Origin: Monocercomonoides exilis
Taxonomy: Eukaryota > Preaxostyla > Oxymonadida > Polymastigidae
Direction of reading: 5' to 3'
DNA length: 64,000 bases
Assembly (NCBI GenBank): GCA_001643675.2
Contig: LSRY02000016.1
Span: forward strand, 310,001 to 374,000
The notes under the pieces were generated by a model, which had not been told where the DNA came from, ran no database searches, and saw only the letters and a program-made list of their open reading frames with translations. This document shows positions 1-12,000 of the stretch, piece after piece (positions within the stretch are counted from its first letter, which is position 1; each line of letters starts with the position of its first letter). Both the position numbers and the translations under genes were made by a program.

Positions 1-1
1 C

Positions 2-3000
2 ACTGCCGGTGGTGCGAGAGGTAGCTCAGCCAGGCGAAGTGCATCGGCTGGAAGAGGCTCACGTGCAAGCTCTGCAGCAAGACGGTCCACCACAAAAGGG
101 CCACTTGCACTGAACTCGCCTGCAACACCGTCTGCTTCTGCCTCTTCGTCTGCTGCGACACCTTCAAGCACTGCATCTGCTGAGAATAACCAGCTCTCTG
201 GACAGCAGCAACCAAACACGCCTTCATCTCCTGCTGGAGCATCTGGCCTTCGCAGGTCGAATTCGCAGGTGTCGTTTGCTGTGGCAAACTTAGTCACAAA
301 GGAAGGAATGGGCACAGACGGCAGAGGGAACATCATATCAATCCCTGCTGCATCGATGGGAATTGGCAACGTGACTGGAGAATCAGTTCCACACGCCCCT
401 CCACCCGAAGGCCCTCAGCTGCCAACACTCGAATCAGATGCCAACGACACACCTGTCGCAACCGCTGAGAAGCAAAGCGCTTTTTCACTGAAGAAGGCAA
501 TCTACACAGACGATATTCTGCGAGAAGCTGATCCATATTACTGGAAAGGTCGGAGTTTTGTACCGTTCCCATGCTCTGCTCCTCCTCTGTTCATATTTGG
601 GCTGCATCTGATGGACACAACAGCTTCGCTGCCTGACGACCCAGACCAGCTCTTTTTGTCATCTCTTTCTGTACCTGCACCAAAAGCTGTGGAACAAGGA
701 GCCATTGGCCACCGTGTGGTGATTCTACCTCCTGTGGAATCGATCTACCAGATGGCCACATCCACTCTGTCTGCCATGCACATCTTTGCTGGCCGCAACA
801 TCCCGAAGTTTGAGTCATTTTTCGTGCCTGATCTCAACTTGCCTGTGCTTCCCAACTGGGATATTGCTCATATGGACTCAGACATCTGTGCCATGCAGGA
901 GCAGGTGAGAGAGACACTCCGTCTGTCGATGGAGCCACCGCTGCAGCTGAAGTCTCTCTACGATGCAATCCACGAAGAAGTCATTCAAAGAGCAAAGCAG
1001 CCAATGATGAAACTGAAGCCGCATTATATGCTGCTTTCTGGTGCAGGAGGTGCGCAGAAGGAGAAAGGAAAGAAAGAAGGAAAAGGAGATAAAAGTACAA
1101 GAGACAATAAAGGAGACAACGAAGAAGAAGGAAAAGAAGAAGGTGCAAAACAAGAAGAACGAGAAAGGGGGAATAACGAAGAAGTTAAAGACGGTAACAA
1201 CAACGAGAATGAGGATGAACCAGAAAAGCCGAAGTATCGTGTTGAAGGAAAGAATAAGATCAGAGGAAGACAGCGGAAGATGAAGAAGATCACTCAAAAG
1301 GGATCGTCATCATCGACTGCACAGCTGCCAGCAGCTGAACGTGGAAAGGGAGGAAATTCAGGGGCTGGAAAGGACGGAGCAAAAGGCGGAGAAAAAGCAA
1401 AGTCTTCGATAAAGAGGAGCCCATCAAAGGCAAGACTTGGTGGAAGGAAAGTTGGAGCAAGCGGAAATGCTCTGCAAAAAGATAAAGACAACAAAGAAGA
1501 TGGTGAAGGAGAAAAGGAAGGAGGAGAGGAGGAGGAGGAAGAAGAAGATATTTACGAGTACGAAGATGAGAACGGACGTTTCCCAGGTGAATCAGAATTG
1601 GATGCGTTGGAAAGGCATCTTCAGGAAGAAATGAAAGATCTTGAAGTGGAGATCCAGCGCTTGGAAGATCTGAACCAGCGTATTCGCACATTGACTGAGG
1701 ATGTGGTGCCTTGTGGAATGATGGCTGTGAACACAGTTGCTGTGAAGGACAAGCTGTGTGAGGTTGTTCAGGGAATGTTGAAAAAGATGCTTGACAGAAT
1801 ATTGAAACAGGTGAACAAGAACAATGAAACAACACTGAAGCGCTTCCAGACACTTACTGAAATGGCTGGGAAGAAGCCATCAAATGTGGAGGAGCTGTTT
1901 GAGTTGCTGAATGAGAAAGACAACAGCGATGCTGAAATTCCTCGTTTGGAGCACGAAATCGCTCGCTCGTTTGCTGTTCTTGAGCTTCTATCGAAGCGGA
2001 TCCAAATTCCGAAGCAAACATATGCTCTACTTGCACAAACACAACAGGCTCCGACGAAAATGGATTCAGTCAGAGACGAGCAAGGCTCGAGGCTGCTCAA
2101 CATCCGGAAGGAGTTCGAAGAGAAGCACAGACAAGAAATGGCTGCGTTCCAGGAAGGTATGGACACACTGGCGATGGATGTTGACTCTCTTGTTAAGTTC
2201 AACAAGCTTGGCGATGTCGACGAGGCATCCTCAAAAGTGTTTGGCATCAAAGCACGACTCGACAGATGCCTTGCGCAGGTGCAGATCTTCAACAGCCACG
2301 AGAAACTGTTCGGGTGGGGAGAAACCAGCTTCCCTCATCTGGCAGCAGTACAGCGATCTTACGAGCCGCACTATCAGCTGTGGTCAGTTGCTCATCAGAT
2401 GACCACCAGCTACGAAGAATGGACAGAAGGGCCATTTTTGAAGTTGAACCCGAATGATATTGAAGATAAGATCAATGAATGGAACAAAACGATGTATCGT
2501 CTGGCACAGAAAGCATTCAAAGATCTGTCTGGGCCTCGCTCAGTGGCAAATGCAGTGCGAGAGAAGTTGGATGGATTCAGAGGAAACTTGGCTCTGATTG
2601 CTGCTCTGAGAAGAGAAGGAATGCAAGAGAGACACTGGGAAGAGATTTCAAGACAAACCGGACTTCCACTGAAGCCCAATATGGAGCTTACACTGAACTA
2701 TCTCCTCGAGATGGGCCTGCTGAATCACATGACTGTGATCGAAGCTGTTTCAGCCACTGCAGCTGCAGAATACAAACTGGAGAAGGAGCTTACAGAAATG
2801 GAAGATGCATGGAAACTCCTCGAGTTCCAGACTTTGCCATACAAAGACACAGGAACGTGTGTTCTGCGTGCTGTTGATGAAATCATACAGCTGATGGATG
2901 ATCAGCTTGTGTCGACACAAAACATGGCAGGCAATCCGCATGTTGGAATACTCGAACCGAAACGTCGTGCCTGGGAGGAGTTACTTGTTCTATTACGATC

Positions 3001-6000
3001 CACAATCGATTCATGGCTTCACTGCCAAGTTGCTTGGATGTATTTGGAGCCAATCTTTTCATCTGGTGATATCCAGAAGCAACTTCCAAGTGAATCCAAA
3101 CGGTTCCAGGGAGTCGACACGATGTGGAGAACGGTGATGACTAAAGTTACGAAGACTCCTCGTATTCTGCCTCTGATGAAGAGAGAGAAACAAAATCTTC
3201 TTCAACAGTTCGATAATGCAAATAAAGAATTGGATTATATCCAGAAGAATCTTGATGCATATTTGGAGAAGAAGAGAACAGCCTTTCCAAGATTCTATTT
3301 CTTGTCTGACGAAGATCTGTTGCAAATTCTTGCTAAAACAAAGGAGCCTCAAGCTGTTCAACCACATCTTCGAAAATGCTTTGAAGGTATATCTAAGCTC
3401 ACTTTCGTCGGTGAAGGAGAGAAATGCACTGTCTTAGCAATGACTTCTGCTGAAAACGAAACTGTTCAGTTTGACAAGCCAGTTGCTGCTGAAGGAGCAG
3501 TTGAAGCATGGCTTCTGAATGTTGAGGCTATGATGAGGACTTCAATCAGAAAGCAGATCCAAGATTCACTCACAGCATATAATCAGTGCGAGAGAGAGGA
3601 GTGGGTTCTGAAATGGCCAGCGCAGGTTGTGCATGCAGTGAATGGTATTATGTGGACAAGGCAAGTGGCAGATGCACTGAAACGTGGAATGAGCGGGTTG
3701 CAGGCATTGGAAACGAAACTGACAATGCAGATTGAAAGTATTGTGAGAATGGTTGGGTCGGCTGGCAAATCAAAGAAGAAGAACCAGAAGAAGAAGTCAA
3801 AGAAGAAGAGAATTGAAGATGATGAAAGTGAAATTACCGAGACAGATGGAGCCGAACTTGAAGGAGAATTTGAAGAAATGAACGAAGAAGCGGAAGAAGA
3901 TACTGATTTGGATGCAACAGCAGCATCTTCAGACGGAAAAGGAGATAAAAAAGAAGTGAACTTAACAGACAACGACCGAACGCTTCTCGCTGCTATGCTG
4001 ACAATTGATGTCCACTCACGTGATTCAGTTACACATCTTTTGGAAGCACATGCCGATCTCGACTCTTTTGAATGGGCATCGCTGCTTCGCTATTACTGGA
4101 TCGATGGAAATGTGCGTGTGATGCAAAACAGCGCAAATCTTGCATATGGCTATGAGTATCTGGGAAACACAACAAGGCTGGTTATCACACCATTGACAGA
4201 TAGATGCTATATGACACTGACTGGAGCACTTCATATGAACCTCGGTGGAGCACCTGCTGGGCCAGCTGGTACAGGAAAGACAGAAACAGTGAAAGATCTG
4301 GCAAAGGCTATTGCTAAGCAATGTGTTGTGTTCAACTGTCAAGAAGGTCTAAACATTGATGCAATGAGCAACTTCTTCAAAGGGCTTGCCATGAACGGAG
4401 CGTGGTCTTGCTTCGATGAATTTAACAGAATTGATATTGAAGTGCTGTCTGTTGTGGCACAGCAGATATCTTGCATTCAGGATGCAGTGAGAGGACACGA
4501 AACTCACTTCATGTTCCAAGGATCGGACATCTCTCTTGATCCAACATACGCCGTGTTCATCACTATGAATCCTGGATACGCAGGAAGAACAGAGCTTCCT
4601 GATAACTTGAAGGCGTTGTTCCGTCCAATGTCTATGATGATTCCAGATTATGCTTTGATCTCTGAGATTTCACTGTTTTCATGCGGTTTCACAAAGGGTC
4701 GTCCACTTGCTCAGAAATTGGTGGCTACTTTCCAACTGTGCTCAGAGCAGCTTTCTTCACAGGATCATTACGATTTTGGTATGAGAGCAGTGAAAACTGT
4801 TCTTAATGCTGCTGCACAGCTGAAGCGGGAGGCAATTGAAGGCGAGGTTACTGAAGACGAGTTGGTTTTGAGAGCGTTGAAGGATTCGAACGTTCCAAAA
4901 TTCTTAAATGAAGATCTTCCTCTGTTCGATGGTATCATTGGCGATCTGTTCCCTGGAATCAATACACCAGTGCCTGATTATAACGATCTGACCGCAGCTC
5001 TCGTTGAAGCAGCACATGAATACGGACTTCAACCAGTTGATGCTCTCTTGTTTAAATGCATTCAAATGCATGAGACAACATGCGTACGTCATGGAATGAT
5101 GCTTGTGGGGTTGCCATGGTCAGGAAAATCGAGCGTTGCGCGTGTGCTTTGCAGAGCTTTGTGCATTCTTCATGAAAAGGAGATTGGCTCGTTTGAAGAA
5201 GTGCACATGCATGTGCTGAACCCGAAGTCAATTACAATTGGCCAACTGTACGGAACGTTTGATGAACGATCACACGAATGGTCAAATGGTATTCTTGCAC
5301 GTGTTGTGAGAGATTGTGCAATGGACGAGTCACCTGATCAGCACTGGATTGTATGCGATGGTCCAGTCGATGCTCTTTGGATTGAAAACATGAACACAGT
5401 GCTGGATGATAACAAGAAGTTGTGCTTGCCAAACAGAGAAGTGATCATATTTACTTCTCAGATGCGAATGATCTTTGAAGTGGCAGACCTTTCTCAAGCT
5501 TCACCAGCTACAGTTTCTCGTTCAGGTATGGTGTATATGCAGCCAGATACACTGGGATGGAAGCCAATGGTAGTCTCATGGCTTATGGATCTTCACACAC
5601 GTCTTAATCCGCCAATGTTTGGAGAGAAAGCTGCTGAATATAAAGCACGTGTAGATGCAACTTGGCAGCTTCTTACATGCGCTGGTGAAGGACAGGAAAC
5701 ATCTCGTTCCATGCATGACTTGTCAGCATCAACAGCAAAACTTGCATCTTCAGCATCTTCTGCTCACATCTCATCAACTGTGCCGCTTGAAAAACTTCGC
5801 CCACTTGGACAATCGCAATCGCAAGCCAACATTATTCCCAATCTGCCCGGTGTTCCTAAAACTGGATCAACAGCAACACTTCTCCTGAGAGAATTTTTCC
5901 AGACGAAGTTGTGGAGACTTGTTGAATGGCTCATTCCACCAATGCTTCAATTTGTGAAGGACAATTGCTCTGAAGGAGTTCCTCATGAGGACTTTGGGAA

Positions 6001-9000
6001 AGTGAATGATGTTATGAAGATATTTGAGTCTGTGTTCTGCTCATTCATCAAAGACGAAGCACCAGAGCAAATGACCCAGACTTCTTTGAACGTTTGGCTC
6101 GAATGCATCTTCGTCTTCTCTGCAATTTGGGGAATTGGAGGTTGCATTGTCGGAACCGATCGTCAAGCATTTTCTGAATTTGTTCGTGAGCTTGTTGCAC
6201 CTGTGACTGATGAAAAACTTCAACCACAAAATTACGTAAAGCTTGTCAAACCACTTCCAGAAGCTGGACTTGTATTTGACTATTGCTTTGATAAGAAAAG
6301 CAACTCGTGGCTTTTGTGGAATGCAGTTGCTCCACCGTTCTCAATTCCTGAAGATGCTCAATTCCACGAAGTCATTGTTCCAACAACAGATTCTATTAGA
6401 GCAACATATCTTATTGAACAGCTACTGGGACACGGAGTTCCACTTCTCTTTGGAGGATCAACTGGAACAGGGAAAACAGCAACTGTGCAATCGTATCTGA
6501 TGTCACTTGACAACAAAGTGTGGGAACCTCTTGTTGTCAATTTCTCTGCTCAGACATCCGCCAATCAGACTCAAGATATGATTGATCAGAAACTTTATCA
6601 GAGAAGAACAAACTTATTTGGTCCACCCGGAGGCAAAAAGCTTGCGACATTTATTGATGATTTGAATATGCCAGCACCAGAGCGATACAAAGCACAACCT
6701 CCTTTGGAATTGCTTCGACAGTTGATTGATCAAGGGGGATGGTACAACAGAAAAGAACTTGTATTCAAGAAGATTATTGATGTGTTCCTGGTGACTGCTA
6801 TGGCACCTCCAGGTGGTGGAAGGACTGCAGTTACCCCACGTCTTGCTCGACACTTCACGAGACTGAACATGCCAGATATGGATGTGACAACCTTGAATCA
6901 GATCTTCAACATTCTCATAAACTGGATTTTGAGCAAATTCCCAGTATCTCTCAAGAGACTGTCCGAACCTATTGTTGAAGCAACCACAAATGTGTACTTC
7001 ACCATTTCTGCACATTTGCGTCCAACACCAGCAAAGTCTCATTACACTTTCAACCTTCGTGATTTGAGCAAAGTCTTCCAAGGAATTGCCCATGTTGGAC
7101 TTTCAGATGCAGTTGCTGATGGAAGCGACGGAAAGGAAATGATATTATCAGATGTCGACTCTCTTATTCGATTGGTAATGCACGAGTGCGAAAGAGTGTT
7201 TGGCGATCGTCTGATGGGAGAGGAAGATAAAAAGTGGTTTTCTGATATGTTAGGAGATACGTGCCAACAATACTTCCACAAAAACTACAAAGAAATGCTT
7301 CAACAAAAAGAAGAACAAGGAGCCGGACCTTCAACAATCTTTGGAGACTTTGATAACAGTGGAAGATATGCAGAAGTGTTCTCGATGTCTGAGCTACACA
7401 CCCAACTGCTCCAATCATTGGAGGACTACAACTCACTTCATAACAGCTCTCCAATGCATCTTGTGCTATTCAAACAAGCAATTGAACATGTGGCTCGCAT
7501 ATTACGTGTTGTGAGAACTCCGAAAGGGCATTGTCTTCTGATTGGTGTTGGAGGAAGCGGAAGGAAATCGCTTGCTCGACTCGCAACACAGATTGCAGAT
7601 TATGAAATGCACTCAATTACACCAACAAAAGGATACTCTCGAGATGACTGGAGGGAAGATCTGAAACAATTGCTTCTTCGTGCTGGAAGAGATAAAAAAT
7701 GGTGTGTGTTCCTTTTGAGTGATGATCAATTGAAGGAAGATGCTTGGCTGGAAGATATCAGTGGTATATTGAATACAGGTGTTGTTCCAAATCTGTTTGA
7801 TAAAGATGAAACTGATGAAATCCTTCAAGCAGTGACACCTGATGCTCAAGCAGCAGGCAAAGCTTCATCTCCAGCTTCAGTGTACAACTTCTTTGCTGAA
7901 CGGTGCCAGGCGCGTGTGCGTGTGGTGTTGTGCATGTCTCCATTGGGCTCTGCATTCAGAGATCGATTGCGTCAATTCCCTTCGCTGATTAACTGCACAA
8001 CGGTTGATGTGTTTGAGGAGTGGACAAGGGACGCGCTGTTGTCTGTCGCAAAGCAGTACTTCTCGGAAGGCGAAGGTGTTGGGACAATTGATATTGACTG
8101 GCTCACAAAAGTTGCATCTGAACAAGGAAAAGAATTTTCGTCTGGATCTTCAGCATCTGCTTCTTCATCAGCATCTGCTCCACAAGCTGGAACTGAAGGT
8201 TCAACTGATTTAATCGACGAGATTTGCGAGCTTCTTGTGACAATTCACTTGAAAGTTCAGGAGAAGGCAAAGCAATTCATGGCAGAAGAGCGTCGTGTGT
8301 ATCACATCACCCCAACATCATTTTTGAACTTTTTGCACACCTTCCACAAAATCGTTATGTCTCGCAGAGCAGAAATTATGGCAACCAAGAAGAGATACGT
8401 TGGTGGGTTGGATGTGCTGAAGAAGACTGAGGACTCTGTGAAAGGAATGCAGGCAGAACTGGAATCGATGGTTCCACATCAGAAACAAGCACAGCGTGAA
8501 ACTCAGGAACTAATGAAAACAATAGAAAAAGATCAAAAGTCTGCTTCTGAAAACAAACTTCTTGTCGAAAAGGAAGAGAAAATCGTGTTAGTTCAAGAAA
8601 AAGAAGCAAAGGAGCTTTCTGATGATTGCGAAGCACAGTTGAACGAAGCTATGCCCGCTCTGCTTCGTGCACAGGAAATGGTTGCAAAATTAGAAAAGAA
8701 GATGCTTGATGAAATGAAACAGATGAGGCATCCACCATCTGGAGTGAAGTTGGTGATGGAGGCTATTTGCGTGATGAAAGGAGTGAAGCCAACTGCCATT
8801 CGTTCTGGAACTGGGAAAACAGAGTTGGATTACTGGGAATCCTCAAAGAAAGTGCTGGCAGATCCTAAATTTGTATCGTGGATCTTCGGGTTTAATGCAG
8901 ATGCAGAACTTAATGATGACATTGTTGCTGCAATGCGTCCATATTTAACAAACCCCGATTTCACACCAGAAGTTGTCAAAAATCACAGCGCAGCCGCAGC

Positions 9001-12000
9001 TAATATTTGTGGATGGATCCATGCTATTGTTGACTATTATGAAAAGATGAAGATTGTCCGTCCAAAGAAGAAGGCATTGGAGGAGGCCAGAGCAACATTG
9101 GAAGATGTGAAGAAGCGGTTGGAAGAAAAGAGAGCAACTTTAGCAGCGATAGAGGCTGGTTTGAAGGAGCTGATGGAAAAATACTCTGCTGCTGTTGTTA
9201 AACGGGATCGTCTCGCCGAACAAGTGGCAACATGCGAAAGAAAACTGAACTTGGCAAAGGCTGTGATCAGCGGGCTGGGTGGAGAAAAGACTCGTTGGTC
9301 AGCAACAGCAAATGAACAAGATGCACGAATGAAAACGCTGACTGGTGATATGGTCCTTTCGAGTGCTGCATTATCCTATTTTGGTGCATTTACTATCTCT
9401 TACAGAAGTTCACTGTCAGACTTCATTAAAGATGAAATCGCAAAATACAAATATCTTCCTATTTCCGCTGACGCTTCGTTGATCAATTGCCTTGGAGTGC
9501 CAACGACTATTCGGCAGTGGCAGATTTATTCTCTTCCAACAGATTCTTACTCAACTGAAAATGCTATTATTGGCACAACTGGACTTCAATGGCCATTGTT
9601 CATTGATCCACAGGGGCAGGCTAACAAGTGGATCAAGCAAATGGAAAAGAAGCGCAACTTGAAGATCCTTCGTCCAGATGCGAACCTGATGCGTTCGTTG
9701 GAACAGGCTGTCCGTTACGGATGGTGCGTTTTGATTGAAGGTGTTACAGAATCAATCGATTCTGCACTGTATCCGTTGCTAGCAAAGGCTGTATTTAAAT
9801 CACGGGGACAACTGCTTATCAGACTCGGGGATAATGATGTTGAATATGATCCAGCGTTCCAACTTTATCTCACAACTAAACATCCAAATCCGTCTTATCC
9901 ACCAGAAATTTCCACAAAATGCTGCTTGGTGAACTTCACACTTACACCAGCTGGGTTGGAAGATCAGCTTCTTGGCATGGTCATTCAATCAGAGATGCCA
10001 GCAATGGAAGAGCAGAGAAACAAACTTATTATGGAAAATGCAGAGGCACAGGAGCAGAAGCAAGCAGCAGAAGATGGCATTTTGGCAATGCTGACAGATC
10101 CTAATCAAACAGATCTTCTTGCTGATGCAACACTTGTGGACAAACTTAAAGATTCTAAAGAACTTGCTGCTTCTTTGGATATCAAAATGCAGGAGAACCA
10201 AAAGATGGGGCAGAAAATCGCAGAGTCTCGAACAGTGTACATGTCAATTGCACAGCGGGGATCAGCACTTTTCTTCTGCATAGCTTCGTTGAGAAATATT
10301 GATCCTATGTATCAGTATTCACTGAATTGGTTTGTGGGGCTTTTCACAACTACACTTTCTGACGAGCCGCAGAATCCGGACCAGATGGCGAAGATTCAGT
10401 TGATTATGTCTCATTTGTTGGAAGTTGTATACACGAATGTTTGCCGATCGTTGTTCCAATCACACAAACTTCTCTTTGGATTCTTATTGGCAATAACTGT
10501 CGAAGGACTGAAAGGTAAAGTTGATCAAAATGAACGAAAATTCCTTGCTAATGGCCCATCCAGTTTATCAAGCAGAATAGCAAATCCAGATCCATCTTGG
10601 ATAACTGAGCAGATGTGGCGAGATATTTCTGGAATGACCGAGCTGAAGACATTCGAAGATATCGAAACTCACTTCACAAAGAGAACAAGCCAATGGAAAA
10701 AATGGATACATACTTCAATGGATACAGATCAATCACAGGGAGACAACCAATTCCAAATTCCACCACTGCCAAAGCCATACGCTGAAAGAGCATCTCCTTT
10801 GGGAAGATTGTGCTTGATTCGTGTACTGCGTCCTGACTGGCTTCCATTTGCGATAACTGACTACGTTGTATCAACTATTGGAGAGAGATATGTGCGTCCT
10901 CCACCATTTGATCTTGCAAGCGCTTTCAAAGATTCAAACAACTTGACTCCGCTGGTATTTGTGCTTTCACCTGGAGCTGATCCTTCAATTCTTCTGAAGG
11001 ACTTTTCTGTTGCAATGAAAAAGAAGGACAAACTTGTAACTCTTTCACTTGGGCAGAAACAGGACAAGCCAGCTCAAGAACTTCTGCGAGTTGGAAAGGA
11101 AAGAGGATTGTGGGTGTTCCTTCAGAACTGCCATTTGTATCCTTCATGGATGCCTGCCATGGAAGAGCTTCTGGAATCCATTAATCCAGTCACAACACAT
11201 CCAGAATTCAGAGTATGGCTAACCTCAATGCCAACTCCGACTTTCCCTGTTGCAGTGCTGCAAAATGCTGTAAAAATGACAAATGAACCTCCAATTGGTG
11301 TCAGAGCTAATGTTGAAAGAGCATTCCTTCGCTATTCAGATGAGTTTGTGTCTGAAACATGCAATGGAGCACCAATCCACTGGCAGCGTCTTCTTTACAA
11401 TTTGACATATTTCCATGCTCTTATATTGGAGCGAAGACAATTTGGGCCACTTGGATTCAACATCCCATATGAATTTAATGAAAGCGATCTTTTGATTTGC
11501 GAGCAGCAGCTTCAGATGTTCATGGAGCAGACGATTGCAAAGCACAAGGCACTCCTCGCATTGACTGCAGGAGCTGAAGGCAACACAGATGATTCGAATG
11601 CAAAAGAAGAGGAAACTGGTAAAGGGAAGAAAGCAGCCGCTGGACGTAATCAACGACCTGGTTCTTCTTCTTCAAAGTCCACAGTAACTATGACAAAAGA
11701 AAAGAAGAGAGGAGGATCAAAGCAAACCATTGCACTTGCCGAACAAAACAAATCAAATGCAGTTGCTGCTGTGTCAAGTGAGGTTATCGCCCAAATTAAC
11801 GAACTTATTCCGTGGAAAGCGCTTATTTATATAACTGGTCATGTGAACTATGGAGGAAGAGTTACAGATGATTGGGACAGACGCACATTGCTTTCTCTTT
11901 TGGATGAAATGTACACTCCTGCTGCCCTTTCTGATCCTGAATACAATCTCTTTGGAAAGCCTCCTCCTCCTCTTAATAATACTCCATTTACGCGAGATGA

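Noticed and set aside
20-36. TAGCTCAGCCAGGC-like tRNA D-arm near the left edge
   Set aside because: No matching acceptor, anticodon or T-arm. It is coding sequence of the dynein N-terminus.
269-271. GTG as the start of the dynein gene
   Set aside because: The frame is open back to nt 2 and eukaryotic genes rarely start at GTG. The gene is simply cut by the window edge.
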